From Paraniabella hibiscisoli (GTDB lineage: Bacteria; Bacteroidota; Bacteroidia; Chitinophagales; Chitinophagaceae): a DNA stretch of 64,000 bases. The notes beneath the pieces are model-generated. The model saw nothing but the letters and a program-made list of their open reading frames with translations. It was not told the DNA's origin and made no database searches. Positions 42,632 to 53,897 of the stretch are shown here, in pieces; the stretch's first letter is position 1; each line of letters opens with the position of its first letter. The stretch covers positions 620,001 through 684,000 of the forward strand of contig NZ_JAKWBK010000003.1 of NCBI RefSeq assembly GCF_022512515.1, in the 5' to 3' direction. Both the position numbers and the translations under genes were made by a program.

Positions 42632-43992
42632 ATGGACATCAAAAATAATATTTTAGAGACCATTGGCAATACTCCCCTGGTTCGGTTAAACAAAGTAACA
42701 CAGAACCTGCCTTGTACCGTATTGGCTAAAGTGGATTACTTTAATCCTGGCAATAGTATTAAAGACCGGATGGCTTTGAAAATGGTTGAGGTTGCGGAAC
42801 AGGAAGGTAAACTAAAACCGGGTGGAACTATTATTGAAGGCACCAGTGGCAATACCGGCATGGGCCTGGCGTTGGCCGCTATTGTAAAGGGGTATAAGTG
42901 CATATTTGTTACTACCGATAAACAATCAAAGGAGAAAGCAGATGTTTTAAAAGCGATGGGCGCTGAAGTAATTGTATGCCCTAATAATGTAGAGCCTGAT
43001 GACCCGCAAAGTTATTACAGCGTGGCAGCGAGACTGGCGAAAGAAGTACCCAACTCCTACCACATGAACCAGTACGATAACCTGGCGAACAGGCAGGCGC
43101 ATTATGAAACTACAGGTCCTGAAATATGGAAGCAAACAGAAGGCAAAATCACCCACCTGGTTTGCACCGCGGGCACAGGAGGAACGGTTACCGGTGTAGC
43201 CATGTATCTGAAAGAAAAAATCCGGACATTAAAATATGGGCAGTAGACGCTTACGGGTCCTTGCTCACCAAATATTTCAAAACAGGCGAGCTGGACGAAA
43301 AAGAAGTGTACCCTTATTTCAGTGAGGGCTTTGGCGAAGATTTTCTGCCGAAGAACTATGATATGAGTGTAATTGATGCCTTTACCCAGGTTACTGATAA
43401 AGACGGTGCAGTTATGGCCCGGAGACTGGCAAAGGAAGAGGGATTGTTTTGCGGTTATAGCGCCGGTAGTTGCCTGAAAGGACTGATGCAACTGAAAGAC
43501 ACTTTAACCAAGGACGACCTGGTAGTTTGCATTTTACATGATCATGGCAGCCGCTATGTGGCTAAGATCTATAACGACCAGTGGATGATGGAACGTGGCT
43601 TCCTCGATGTAAAAACATTTAAAGACATCATCAGCGGCAGACCCGGTAAACAAAAGCTGCTGACCATTACCGCTGACAAACCGGTTGCTGAAGCAGTTGA
43701 TTTAATGAAGCAATACGATATTGAACATATTCCCGTGACGCAAGCCGGTGAGATTATAGGATCGATTACCGAAGGAGGACTATTTCAAAAAGTATTTAGC
43801 AACCCGGACATCAAAAACCAAAAGATCGACAATGTGATAGAACCTGCATTCCCGCTGGTTGACTTCAATATCTCGGTTGATAAATTAAAAACACTGATCA
43901 CCAAAGAAAACGGCGCTGTGATGAGTAAGGATGATGCGGGCATTTATCATATTGTGACCAAATACGATGTTATACAGGCTTTGGGTGTGTAA
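42632..43992 (+). CDS. cystathionine beta-synthase-type PLP enzyme with C-terminal CBS domains
   Basis: About 453 residues after restoring one A near 43215-43220, so that LKEK continues NPDIKIWAVDAYGSLLTKYF. The PLP Lys is in NPGNSIKDRMALKM near residue 42, and the phosphate-binding loop is EGTSGNTGMGLALAA. CTAGTGGTVTGVAMYLKEK lies just before the break. The last ~120 residues form a pair of CBS domains (KPVAEAVDLMKQYDIEHIPV). Enzymes of this layout join serine and homocysteine to cystathionine, or make cysteine from acetylserine. The CBS domains suggest allosteric control. A separate cysM-like gene lies at 55718, so the two probably have different roles. Confidence 0.88.
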
Positions 43993-44024
43993 GAATTGAA
44001 GGTTATAGTAATGCAACAGCTAGA

Positions 44025-44597
44025 CTACAACTTCTTAACCACAGTCTTTCTTTTATAGGCTTCAAGCGCTTCCAGCTGTTCTGCAATTTTTTCATTCCAT
44101 TCATCCTGGGCAGCGAAGTCTTCACCATGTTGGGTGTCCTCGTCATACAAGCGCTGATAGAATTCTGCCGCTTTAAATTTCGTTTGCACAAAATCAGCAA
44201 TCTCTTTTCTATAATTGGCCGACAACTTTAAATTCTGCAGATCCCGTACTGCCTGGCGTGCAAATACCTCTGATATATCAAAATGTTTCTGCTCATGTAT
44301 CAGTAATCGTTGCTTTACAGAAGCATTGTAGTCCAGCACCCTTTCTTTTATAAAGGTATTTTGCCTGTGCACAGTGGCTTCTACTGTTATTCGAATACTT
44401 ACAGGCCTGCCGTTCACTTTATCAGTGGTTAAATAATAGGTAATGCCGGTTCGGGTTAGGGCTGACACATTATCCTCTACTGCGCTCATGCTGTCATTTA
44501 CTACTTTAAAATCCTGCAGCTGCAGCCGCCGCCCCTCCGTCCAGAAAATAATGCTGCTATTGGCAGTGGCTTGTGCAGCTGCTGTAAAACAAACCAA
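44025..44597 (-). CDS. DUF922-like predicted secreted metalloprotease
   Basis: At least 190 residues. A hydrophobic stretch upstream in the same frame (RLLFAHILFILQLVCFTAAA) suggests the real start lies near 44640, as an unrecognised or broken start codon, with a signal peptide cut before QATANS. The motif LIHEQKHFDISEVFARQ has the HExxH-like layout of DUF922 proteins (H-E-Q-K-H), with the downstream acidic residues expected for zinc binding. The C-terminal third is helical and charged. Probably periplasmic. The family's substrates are unknown. It is convergent with the cystathionine synthase-like gene. Confidence 0.65.
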   Translation of the reverse strand: MVCFTAAAQATANSSIIFWTEGRRLQLQDFKVVNDSMSAVEDNVSALTRTGITYYLTTDKVNGRPVSIRITVEATVHRQNTFIKERVLDYNASVKQRLLIHEQKHFDISEVFARQAVRDLQNLKLSANYRKEIADFVQTKFKAAEFYQRLYDEDTQHGEDFAAQDEWNEKIAEQLEALEAYKRKTVVKKL

Positions 44598-44732
44598 CTG
44601 CAGAATAAACAGAATATGTGCGAAAAGTAATCGAATAAGATATCTTTTTTGATGATTGAATAATGGACCAGGAAGCCTCTATCCTAACTCTTTAAAAGAC
44701 GCTTTGTTTACAATAAGGGCTTTAAAACCCTG

Positions 44733-46430
44733 TTAAAAATAAAAGTCCCTGCGGCCAATATTCCAACGGAGCCCCACATTAAATACGGTGCTACTCTTAG
44801 TAGCTACAGCGGGCGGTGTATCATAGCGTTGTTTACGAACCATACCCATCAATTCTAAAAACAGATTTTCTTTTAACTCGTACGACAATAACAGGCTCAC
44901 CATTGCTGCATTGGTTTTCCAACCGCTGCCAATTTCATGCCCGTAATCGCCCCCGGATCTTGTTGTACTAGGTAAAAATATATTGCTTCCAAAATTAACA
45001 GTTCTATTACTATCCAATCCCTGCATATAATACATCGCCCGTCCCTCAATCATCCATTTCGGAGCAGGTCTGTAGCGGGCTACGCCAATCCACTCATTAA
45101 AATTAGCCATTAAAGGGTGCGCAAGCGGTTGGTTATAGTGTGTGTAGTTGGCAACAGAATCATAGTGCGAGTAGGTATACGGTCTTACACGATTCAGCTC
45201 TAACTGCAGGTCGAGATTTTTAACCGTAAATGCGTCGATATATTTGGCGCCTACCTGGTATCCGAATTTATTAGCCCACCAGTTATTTCCTCCTGTTAAC
45301 TCGGATATCTTAAATTCATCAAACAATAATTGTCCATATACCTGCGCGGTCTTCGCAATATTTGCTTTAAAGTCCATCCCTACCACTGCATTATCCGGAC
45401 TGCCCTGATCACGCTCCACCGACCGGTAAAAAATAACCGGTACCAGGTATCCTAATTCAAAACGATTGGTACGACCAAACACAATGCCCTCAAACACCCC
45501 TACATTTAACCATTTGGTAAGATTGATATCCAGGTGGTGCATGGCTGCGTACTTTTTACCCAACAGATCATCACCCGGGTTACTTTGATAAGCATTGGTC
45601 AGCTCCATGAAAAGATTCTGGTAATTAAACTTCCAGATGCGGGTATTTAATCTCAGGAACAGGTTATTATTTCCAAAATCGCTTAAGAACAGGCTACGCT
45701 GGCCATTACCAATAAAATTCTTATCGTACCCAAAAGTAACATCCACATATTTGGTAGCACCAAATGTCACATATCCGCGAGCATCAAAAAATCCCTGCCG
45801 CCTTCTCCCTTGAAACGATGGTTAAAACCTGCGCCAGGTACAGCGGTGCGCTCATTCATCCAATCCTGCACATACAGGGGATAACGCTCCTGGTTATCCG
45901 TAAGTGTTGTATAAAATCCTATTTTCTTCGCTATGCGCCCACGTATGGCTATTCCCCTGGTATTATAAAAAGGCTTTGATCGTTTCCACTTTCCTTCATG
46001 TAGCCAACATTCAACACAGGGTTGATAGTGAGATCAAAGTCTTTGCTATGTGTTTCATACAAACCTGCCGGTATTGGTAAAAAGTATTTCCCACCAGTTT
46101 TTTACTCATATAAGCCTCCCGCTCTTCCTCGGGCAACCATTCTACGTTATTCGCTAATGCGCTTCTCAGGTAATATTTATCTACATTGGTCAGTTTGGCA
46201 TCCAGCGCCGAATCTACATTCAGGTAGTTTTTAATAGCCGGCACATAAAACTCCCTGCTATAAGGTTTGGTCTTACTTAAGTTCAGCATAGGATCTCTCT
46301 GAGCCTTTATTTCCAATCGATCCAGCAGAATCTCCTGCTTATCGCCCCTAGGCAAATAAGTAGATTGCGACGCAGCGAGAATTGGTAATAAAACAACTGC
46401 TAGCAAAGGCAGGTATTTCTTAAATTGCAT
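44733..46430 (-). CDS. RemB/Wzi-like outer-membrane beta-barrel protein
   Basis: About 566 residues after restoring three bases (near 46080, 46000 and 45789). Signal peptide KYLPLLAVVLLPILAASQ. The N-terminal part (YLPRGDKQEILLDRLEIKAQ) is followed by a long barrel domain with GIAIRGRIAKKIGFYTTLTD, FFDARGYVTFGATKYVDVTF, GYDKNFIGNGQRSLFLSDFG and a C-terminal aromatic end (WNIGRRDFYF). This is the pattern of the capsule-assembly Wzi / gliding-motility RemB group of Bacteroidota. Its role could be surface polysaccharide attachment or motility adhesin support. No gliding or capsule genes flank it here. Confidence 0.75.
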
Positions 46431-46587
46431 AGTTTATTGATAAGGTTAATTAAAGTATTTTCATTGATGTCCCGGCAATACCGAAAGCTTCTATTTTCAG
46501 CACACTTTAAAAGTGTACCTTACTTATTACCATTACCAGAAACTGGTAACCGGCAATAGCAAAACACCGGGCACAAAAACAAAAACC

Positions 46588-47948
46588 ATGCAAATATATC
46601 TTTTTAAAAACATTCAGGTAGTAAATGAAGGGAAAACAGAAACGAAGGATGTTCTGATTAAAAACGGGCGTATCGAAAAAATTGAAAATCAAATCAATAC
46701 CACCGAAAATGCTATAGAAATCAACGGTGAGGGTAAACACCTGTTACCGGGCGCTATAGACGACCAGGTACACTTCAGAGAGCCTGGCTTAACGCATAAA
46801 GCCAATATTTATACCGAAAGCAAAGCAGCAGTAGCCGGGGGCGTAACCAGTTTTATGGAAATGCCGAATACAGCGCCACCGGCTTTCACACTTGACCTGC
46901 TGGAAGACAAATACAATATCGCGGCTCAAACATCGCTGGCCAATTACTCTTTCTACATCGGCACCAGCAATGTTAATGCTGACGACACTTTAGCCGCTAA
47001 TAAATTTAAAGACCGCATCTGCGGCATTAAAATGTTTATGGGTAGCAGCACGGGCAACCTGCTGGTAGACAACCCACTGGTATTGCATCGTATTTTTGGT
47101 GAAAGTGAGATGCTCATCGCCACCCATTGTGAAGATGAAAAAATTATTAAAGCCAATCTTCAGAAAGCGCTGGATGAAAACCGGGAGTTGACGGCTGCAG
47201 ATCACCCCATCATCAGAAATGAGGAAGCCTGCTTTGAATCATCCTTTTACGCCATTCAACTGGCTAAAAAGTACGATTCAAGGTTACACATCCTGCACAT
47301 CACTACCGAACGGGAATTACAGCTTTTTACGAATCTCATTCCGTTGAAGGATAAACGAATTACGGCAGAAGTATGTGTGCATCACCTGCATTTTACGGCA
47401 GACGATTATGAACGCCAGGGCAATTTTATTAAATGCAACCCGGCCATAAAGGCGGCACATAACAAGGAGGCTTTATGGAAGGCCCTATTAGATGATCGCC
47501 TGGATGTAATAGCCACGGACCACGCGCCACATACTTTTGAGGAAAAAATGAGCCTTACTTAAAAGCCCATGCCGGATTACCACTTGTACAACATGCCCTG
47601 CCGTTGATGCTTTATTACAACCGCTTAGGAAAAATCTCCCTCGAAAAAATAGTTGAGAAAATGAGCCACGCGGTGGCCGACTGCTTTTCGATCAAAGAAA
47701 GAGGCTATATACGTGAAGGATATTTTGCCGATTTAGTAGTTGCGGATCTGAATGCACCTTTTACGGTTGGTAAAGAAAACATCCTCTACAAATGTGGCTG
47801 GAGCCCTTTTGAACAGGCGGGTGAAGGCGGAGCACCTTTCAATTTCCCTGCAAGCATCACCCATACTTTTGTAAGCGGGCATTTAGTTTATGGAAACGGG
47901 CAGTGGGATGAGTCTAAGAAAGGAGAACGCTTACTATTTGAAAGATAA
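46588..47948 (+). CDS. pyrC: dihydroorotase
   Basis: About 453 residues after restoring one A near 47545-47549, joining FEEK to NEPYLKAHAGLPLVQHALPL. The start at 46588 (MQIYLFKNIQVVNEG) is preferred over an in-frame one 25 codons upstream because it aligns with the family. Zinc ligands are visible in GAIDDQVHFREPG and in DVIATDHAPHTFEEK, with FMEMPNTAPPAFTL in between, the class I dihydroorotase pattern. It closes carbamoyl-aspartate to dihydroorotate in pyrimidine synthesis. No other pyr gene adjoins. A general amidohydrolase of the same family (hydantoinase-like) is the alternative, but the motifs favour dihydroorotase. Confidence 0.86.
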
Positions 47949-48026
47949 TTTACTGTTCAATGTTTGAAAGTTCAATGTTAAGCCGGTTGCAAACAGCATG
48001 TAAACTTTAAACATCAAGCTACTACT

Positions 48027-49344
48027 ATGCAGATAGACAATATATCCTTTAACGACATTTCGATATTTCATACAGAAGAGAGTTATTCCATATTTCATAA
48101 GCTCAACTTTACCCGTACAGAGGGCGGGAAAGAATGGTTGCGGCATTTTTTTCCAGCCCCTTCAACGATATTAAGAAGATTACCGGTACCCAAAACATCT
48201 TAAAAAAGCTGATTGAACATGTAGACGACTGGCCTCAGGAAATATCGAATGGTACGGTATTGGTGATCGTGAAATTCCTGGATTATGCTTTAGATACTAT
48301 TGGCAATAATCCATCGGCAGTGGATGCTTTTATGTATCGTTTGCTGCATAGTGCAGACTATTCGATGGCTAAATTTTCGGTAAAGCATTTTATAGATTTC
48401 TTCAGAGGATTAAAAAAAATTGAAACTATACTGGCCGGTGTTGATATGCCGGCCAATTTTAAAATTCACATTGATCGTATAGGTCATTTAATCAATGCAG
48501 TAGAGCCTTTCAGGCAAATGGCTGCTATAGAGAAGGATGAAAATGTACCTCAACACAAAAGTTTGTACTTCGCAGCCAGTGTAAGAGGAAATTATAAAAA
48601 GGATGTACAGGAACTGATTGAGATTTACAGCCGGCTGGATGCCTGGTATTCTATGGCTTTTGCTGTAAAAAAGTATAACCTGCATTTTCCGGAGTTTATC
48701 GAAAGTGACCAGCCTTTTATAGAAGCAAGAGGCCTGTATCACCTGTTGTTGCATAATCCCGTCCCCTATCACCTGCAAATGAGCCCTGAGCATAATTTTC
48801 TTTTTTGACAGGAGCTAATATGGCGGGCAAAAGCACTTTGATCAAATCAGTTGGTGCATCCGTATTTCTCGCTCATATTGGCATGGGAGTGCCCGCTTCA
48901 GGCATGCGGCTAACGATGTTCGACGGGCTGATCAGCAATATTAATGTGGTAGATAATATTGCCAAAGGAGAAAGCTTTTTCTTTAATGAAGTGCAGCGAA
49001 TTAAAAACACCGTGCAAAAGATCAGCGATGGAAAAAAATGGTTGGTGCTGATTGATGAATTATTTAAGGGCACCAATGTTGAAGATGCGATGAGATGCTC
49101 TTTATCTGTTATTAAGGGCCTCATTAAGGTAAAAACCTCCCTATTCATTCTTTCTACCCATCTCTACGAAATCGGGGATGAATTACAGGAGTTGCCTACC
49201 ATTGCCTTTCGCCATTTTGAAACCATGGTTACGGAAGATGCGCTGTCCTTTAGCTACCAGCTAAAAGAGGGCATTAGTAAAGACCGGTTGGGTTACCTGA
49301 TTCTAAAGCGGGAAAAAGTGGTAGATATGCTTGAAAAGCTATAA
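48027..49344 (+). CDS. MutS-related ATPase lacking the mismatch-recognition domain
   Basis: About 439 residues after restoring T runs near 48150 (giving WLRHFFSSPFNDIKKITGTQ) and 48805-48810 (giving NFLFLTGANMAGKSTLIKSV). The C-terminal ~190 residues are a MutS-type ABC ATPase: Walker A GANMAGKST, the GESFFFNEVQRIK segment, Walker B WLVLIDELFKGTN and STHLYEIGDEL. The upstream ~250 residues are helical core/clamp-like (KFSVKHFIDFFRGLKKIETI). The normal N-terminal mismatch-reading and connector domains are absent, and the protein is about half the length of MutS. Short MutS-family proteins are common in Bacteroidota. Their role in repair or recombination is not known. Confidence 0.82.
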
Positions 49345-50457
49345 TTACTGCTTATTGTAAGCATTGAACAGTAAACTGGCAGCCTGGCTGATTTTTGTAT
49401 AGGAAGCGTCCTGCGTAAGCGTATAAAAATTCTCCTTCATGATTGCTCTTACCTGTTGGTACACCTCAACGCTTAGAGGACTGACACCTGAATTTCTATA
49501 TTTAAGCGCCCGTATCAAACCATGTGCTTTGGACAGGTAGTGCAATTTGGCTACGGGGTCAGCAATCTGCTTTACACTGTCTAAAGCAAATAAAGCACTC
49601 TGCGCCAAAGTCACTTCTGTATACCCCACAATGGTTGTTATTGAAATAGCATTTACACGGGCATCCCCGGCAGTAGCAGCTGCTTTTGCGCGCCTGAACT
49701 CTTCATAAATCTTTGCTCCGGCATCGAGGTTCTTAACCCCGGCAAAAAGTGCGGCAATACCCAGGGGCCGGTTACGCCTTGCCATTCCTGCATAATAATC
49801 CAGTTCAGGATCGTAGTTTACAGGAAATCCCATATAATTATAGGCCACATCCCAGGCCAGTGCTACACTTTGTCCCGGACCGGCCAAATTACCAAAGGCA
49901 TTCTGCATAAAGTTGGCGCCCAACATGGTGTTGAACCACACTTCCTGCATTTCCATGCCATTTTCATTAAACAAACGTTTCTGAGATACCGGTGTATTTT
50001 GTGTACGAACACCTGCTGTTCCGTTAGCAGCTGGTACATTAAAAAACCGGCTGAGAATAGCTACCGAATCGGCCAGGCCTTTCAGAGAGTCGGCGTCGCC
50101 GGTATTGCTGGCCAGGCTAATGCGCCCCACCATATTATTCAGCATAGTTTCGTCGTATACAAAATCAGGCACCATCGAACTGGTAAATTGTCGTCCGCGA
50201 TTCAGCCACAACGAGTCTACAATAGCCGTATCAATAGTTTCAATTACCGAGTTGGACAAATAGTTAGCCAGACCATGGGCCATGATCACACGCGCCAACG
50301 CCGTAGAGTCATTACTTTCCTGGTTAAAAACCGGCGGTACTGAATAAGCATCTAAAAATGGCGTATTCTTTACACAGGAGACCGATATAAGTGTAGCAAA
50401 AGCAATAAGAAACAACTTAAAATGCAACTTCATTAGGTGTACTTTGAAAACGGACAA
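49345..50457 (-). CDS. lipoprotein, DUF4856-like
   Basis: 370 residues, intact, though the start could be 9 codons further in at MKLHFKLFLIAFATLISVSC. Lipobox SVSCVKN puts a Cys at about residue 29. Mature part: SVPPVFNQESNDSTALARVI, FDPELDYYAGMARRNRPLGI-like motifs and a helical C-terminus. The overall look (YSVPPVFN start, a four-helix array, ~370 residues) fits the DUF4856 lipoproteins of Bacteroidota, which have a proposed link to iron or imelysin-like uptake. I am not certain of the family. It is convergent with the MutS-like gene, with stops adjacent. Confidence 0.55.
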   Translation of the reverse strand: MSVFKVHLMKLHFKLFLIAFATLISVSCVKNTPFLDAYSVPPVFNQESNDSTALARVIMAHGLANYLSNSVIETIDTAIVDSLWLNRGRQFTSSMVPDFVYDETMLNNMVGRISLASNTGDADSLKGLADSVAILSRFFNVPAANGTAGVRTQNTPVSQKRLFNENGMEMQEVWFNTMLGANFMQNAFGNLAGPGQSVALAWDVAYNYMGFPVNYDPELDYYAGMARRNRPLGIAALFAGVKNLDAGAKIYEEFRRAKAAATAGDARVNAISITTIVGYTEVTLAQSALFALDSVKQIADPVAKLHYLSKAHGLIRALKYRNSGVSPLSVEVYQQVRAIMKENFYTLTQDASYTKISQAASLLFNAYNKQ

Positions 50458-50494
50458 TGATACAAACGGGCATCTGCAGTGAACTTATATTTCA

Positions 50495-51144
50495 CTACTT
50501 ACCTTGTAATGCTGTAAATTCTTTATTTAACTCATGAATAAATGATAACAATTCCTCTCTCCCATCGCCCCGGGTGGCCGAAGTAACAAAATAAGGAGGT
50601 AAATCTGCCCAGGTATTTTTTAAAGTTTCGATAAATTTCTGCACGTTATTTACCGTAGCTCCGGGCTTATTCTTATCTGCTTTTGTAAATGCAATCGCAA
50701 AAGGCACCTGCCACTCTCCCAACTGATCTACAAACTCCAGGTCGATTTTTTGAGGCTCATGACGACTATCAATCAACACAAACAAATTACCGAGATTAGT
50801 ACGCTTTAATATATAATCCTCGATCATAGAGGTCCAGCTCTTACGTTGCTTTTGAGAAACTTTTGCGTAACCATAGCCTGGCAAATCTACCAGGTACCAG
50901 CTTTTACCTATTTTGGCTTTTGCATTGCTTTTTGCAATATCGTTAATAACAAAATGATTGATTAATTGCGTTTTGCCGGGGCTGCCGATATCTTAGCAAG
51001 TCCCTTTATATTACACAACATGTTGATCAGGGATGATTTTCCCACGTTACTTCTCCCGATAAAAGCATATTCCGCTTTATCTGGAGGAGGACATTGAGTG
51101 TAGTTGGCACTACTTTTAATATAAGAAGCTGAAATTATTTGCAT
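50495..51144 (-). CDS. engB: ribosome biogenesis GTPase EngB (YihA/YsxC)
   Basis: About 216 residues after restoring one base in the G/C run near 50981, so that ISAAP continues GKTQLINHFVINDIAKSNAK. GTPase motifs: G1 FIGRSNVGKSSLINML, G3 LVDLPGYGYAKVSQKQRKSW, G4 AFTKADKNKPG and G5 TSATRGDGREELLSF. EngB is essential for 50S assembly. The start MQIISASYIKSSANYTQCPP matches the family. The 80 bases upstream contain only short TAATGAGTAAT-type repeats. Confidence 0.93.
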
Positions 51145-51224
51145 ACAGAATGCAAATGTAGAACATCGTGAGCAGTAATCGGTACTGAGTAATCAGTAAT
51201 GAATAATGAGCAATACCTGTCCTA

Positions 51225-52249
51225 TTAAAGCGACGGCCTGAGCTTTAAGTGAAAAGGAGTTTCAATCTTTTTTCTTTTTCCATCTAAAATCAATAGAGCC
51301 GCCTGCCTGCCCATCTCTTCAAAATCGGTAGAAAAAGTGGTAATCCCTTGCAGAATGAGCTTTTTCAGGGGCGTTTCATTATAGCTGATCACGCCAATAT
51401 CTTTTCCGATTTTCAGCTTTGAATCTTTAATTTTCTCAATCAGCGTCACCAGGTCATCCTCCATTAAGCTAATATAAGCACTGCCTTTCTCTACTTTTTC
51501 TTTTGCGATATCATTAACGATCGCCGCCGAAAAAGCGTACTCATGGCAAAATCTTTTAAATCCCTTCATAATCTCCTCGGGGAAATAGGTATAAGATGGA
51601 ACGATAATTTTTAAGGTTTCATATTTTTTAAGGCTACCTACGGCTTCTTCCAGTGCGCCGTAAATATCATTTTCAAAATTCTCATATACAGCACTAAAGT
51701 CGCCACTTACACCGGGTACAAGCTTGTCCAATAAGATCAGCTTCTCCTTCGGAATAGTATTGAGTATTTCGTAAGCATTTTCCCCGCTTTCTAAAAAATG
51801 AGTAATAATTACAAAATGCGAATAATGTCTTCCCGCATTGGTTAAAAGCCGCTTGAAAAAATTAAAATCGTTATTATAGATATAAAAATCAATGACCGCA
51901 TTATCGCCCAGCGTTTTTACAAATGAGTCGTAGATAATTTTCTTATGAGAACTCAGTTTATTAAACAGCAGGAACACTTTAATATCGTTCTTTACATTGG
52001 TGGTCTTTACATAATAGCCCTTACCCGGCACTGACCCTAAAACACCCAGCTTTTTCAGGTATTTATAAGATTTTTCGGCGGTATCTCTCGAAATATCGAA
52101 CTCAAAGCTCATTTCATTGATGGAGGGCATTACTTCATCATGCTTGATTTTGCCCTGTGCAATGGCTTTGATCACAGATTGAGCAAGCTGGAGGTACTTG
52201 GGGGTGGAAGAAAGCTCATCCAGTTCTATATTATTAAAAAATCCTTCAT
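51225..52249 (-). CDS. GntR-family transcriptional regulator with ligand-binding domain
   Basis: About 341 residues. The ATG at 52249 (MKDFFNNIELDELSSTPKYL) becomes the start when one base is restored in the A run near 52236-52241; otherwise the frame would begin at 52175. The GntR winged helix is clear: LAQSVIKAIAQGKIKHDEV, MPSINEMSFEFDISRDTAEK, KYLKKLGVLGSVPGKGYYVK. The C-terminal ~260 residues have a periplasmic-binding-protein fold like LacI effectors (VISYNETPLKKLILQGITTF, DFEEMGRQAALLILDGKRK). Bacteroidota regulators of this layout usually sense sugars. No target genes adjoin; ubiE diverges from it. Confidence 0.85.
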
Positions 52250-52377
52250 CGGCAACCTAATTACGCTACTAAGATATTATAAAGCCTTCGGGTATACGCA
52301 TTTCATTTAAAATAATTGCGGCTACAGGTTTTCCAGGTTGTTATTTTTTACGATTACCTGTTTCGCCAATCAACACG

Positions 52378-52385
52378 TATCTTTG
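52378..52385 (+). promoter_or_regulatory. -7 promoter box of ubiE/menG
   Basis: TATCTTTG, an exact TAnnTTTG match, ending 5 bases before the ATG at 52391. This implies a leaderless or nearly leaderless transcript, the same geometry as at prfB and the polycysteine ORF. Confidence 0.5.
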
Positions 52386-52390
52386 CGCCC

Positions 52391-53133
52391 ATGTCGGCAC
52401 AACCCCACGATCACATTATACCGTTTAGCGAATCTGAGAAGACTAAAAAAGAACAGGTTGCAGAAATGTTTGATAAGATAGCAGGAAAATACGATTTTAT
52501 GAATCGTTTTTTATCTGCCCGAACGGATGTGAGCTGGCGTAAAAAGCGATCAATTCCCTTCGCAAAAAACAGCCACAATACATACTCGACATCGCCACCG
52601 GAACCGGTGACATGGCGATCAGGGCTACCAGGATGCTAAACCCGAAACAAGTGGTAGGCGTAGACATTTCTGGCCAAATGCTGGCAGAGGGCCGTAAAAA
52701 AATAGAGAAGCTTGGTTTAAACAGCCAGATACAACTGGAAAAAGGAGACTCTGAAAACCTGCATTTTAGTGATAATAGCTTCGATGTAACCATGGCTGCT
52801 TTTGGTGTACGCAATTTTGAAAACCTCGAAAAGGGACTTTCAGAAATGCGACGGGTGTTAAAACCTGGCGGGCAATTATGCATTATTGAGTTTTCAAGAC
52901 CGCGCCCTGCCTTCATCAACAATCTTTACCAGTTTTACATGAGCCTGGTGGCGCCACAAATTGCCAAAGCTTTCAAGCAGGACAAACAGGCTTATCAATA
53001 CCTGAACAAATCGGCCAAGGCTTTTCCTGAAAGAAAAGATTTTACAGCGATACTTGATAAAGTAGGGTTCAAACAAACCAGCTATAAAGCACTCACTTTT
53101 GGTATGTGCTGCATTTATTCCGCCACCAAGTAA
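52391..53133 (+). CDS. menG: demethylmenaquinone methyltransferase
   Basis: About 247 residues after restoring one A near 52543-52547, so that WRKK continues AINSLRKKQPQYILDIATGT. The SAM motif DIATGTGDMAIRATRML, VVGVDISGQMLAEGRKKIEK and the UbiE signature FGVRNFENLEKGLSEMRRVL are all present. It methylates demethylmenaquinone to menaquinone, the respiratory quinone of Bacteroidota. Start at 52391 (MSAQPHDHIIPFSESEK), five bases after the -7 box. The metal-receptor gene starts 9 bases after its stop, so they are probably cotranscribed. Confidence 0.92.
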
Positions 53134-53142
53134 TTTTGCGCT

Positions 53143-53874
53143 ATGCGCATCGTATCCCTTGTTCCTTCCATTACAGAGCTCCTGCATTACCTGGGCCTGC
53201 ATGATGAAACAGTAGGAATTACTAAGTTTTGTGTACATCCACCCCATTGGCACCAGACCAAACAACGCGTAGGCGGCACCAAGAATATACAGATAGAAAC
53301 CATCAGGTCCCTACATCCTACATTGGTTATTGCCAGTAAGGAGGAAAATATTAAAGAACAGGTAGCCGCCTGTTCATCATTCAGCGAGGTATTGCTTACT
53401 GATGTAGGCAATTTTGAAGATGCGCTCCAGATGATTCGCAGTATCGGAGCATTAACGGGCAAAGCGAACGAGGCGGATCAGTTGATATCCGGGATAGAAT
53501 ACAATTTTGAAAATCTGAATTCACAGGAACCTTTGACAGCAGCCTATCTTATCTGGAAAGCGCCTTGGATGACTGTTGGAGCTGATACATTTATCCATTC
53601 CATGATGCAAAAAGCGGGCTTCACGAATGTAGCGGGGCAGGAACTCCGGTATCCTGAAACAACTATCGTTCAGCTACAGGCAATTCAGCCTCAATTTATA
53701 ATCCTTTCCAGCGAGCCCTACCCTTTTAAAGAGCAGGACGTGGTTACGCTGCAGAAGCAGCTCCCACTTTCTACCGTACTACTTGCAGATGGAGAAATGT
53801 TTAGCTGGTATGGCAGTCGTATGTTACAGGCTGCCGGTTATTTTGAAGCATTAAGGAGCTCCATAATGCATTAA
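53143..53874 (+). CDS. BtuF-like helical-backbone metal receptor protein
   Basis: 243 residues, intact. It opens MRIVSLVPSITELLHYLGLH, followed by VGITKFCVHPPHW and GGTKNIQIETIRSLHPTLVI, the typical lobes of the BtuF/FecB substrate-binding fold. Later parts have FNVAGQELRYPETTIVQLQA-like and FIILSSEPYPFKEQ segments. Family members bind cobalamin, haem or ferric siderophores. There is no signal peptide, which is often seen in this Bacteroidota subgroup and suggests a cytoplasmic role. It is transcribed with ubiE/menG and convergent with the SUMF1-type lipoprotein gene. Confidence 0.78.
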   Translation: MRIVSLVPSITELLHYLGLHDETVGITKFCVHPPHWHQTKQRVGGTKNIQIETIRSLHPTLVIASKEENIKEQVAACSSFSEVLLTDVGNFEDALQMIRSIGALTGKANEADQLISGIEYNFENLNSQEPLTAAYLIWKAPWMTVGADTFIHSMMQKAGFTNVAGQELRYPETTIVQLQAIQPQFIILSSEPYPFKEQDVVTLQKQLPLSTVLLADGEMFSWYGSRMLQAAGYFEALRSSIMH

Positions 53875-53897
53875 ATGGCAACTCTGATAATCGCCAG

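Noticed and set aside
42632..43992. Truncated cysteine synthase pseudogene followed by a second partial gene
   Set aside because: One added A near 43215-43220 gives a complete beta-synthase with paired CBS domains, so it is one intact gene.
47955..47979. Direct repeat GTTCAATGTT at 47955-47964 and 47970-47979
   Set aside because: Two copies only, in a short AT-rich intergenic gap, with no flanking mobile element or CRISPR-like spacing.
51170..51224. TAATGAGTAAT-like short repeats between engB and the GntR gene
   Set aside because: Imperfect, low complexity and only about 50 bases; no regular unit or palindrome that would support a repeat element.
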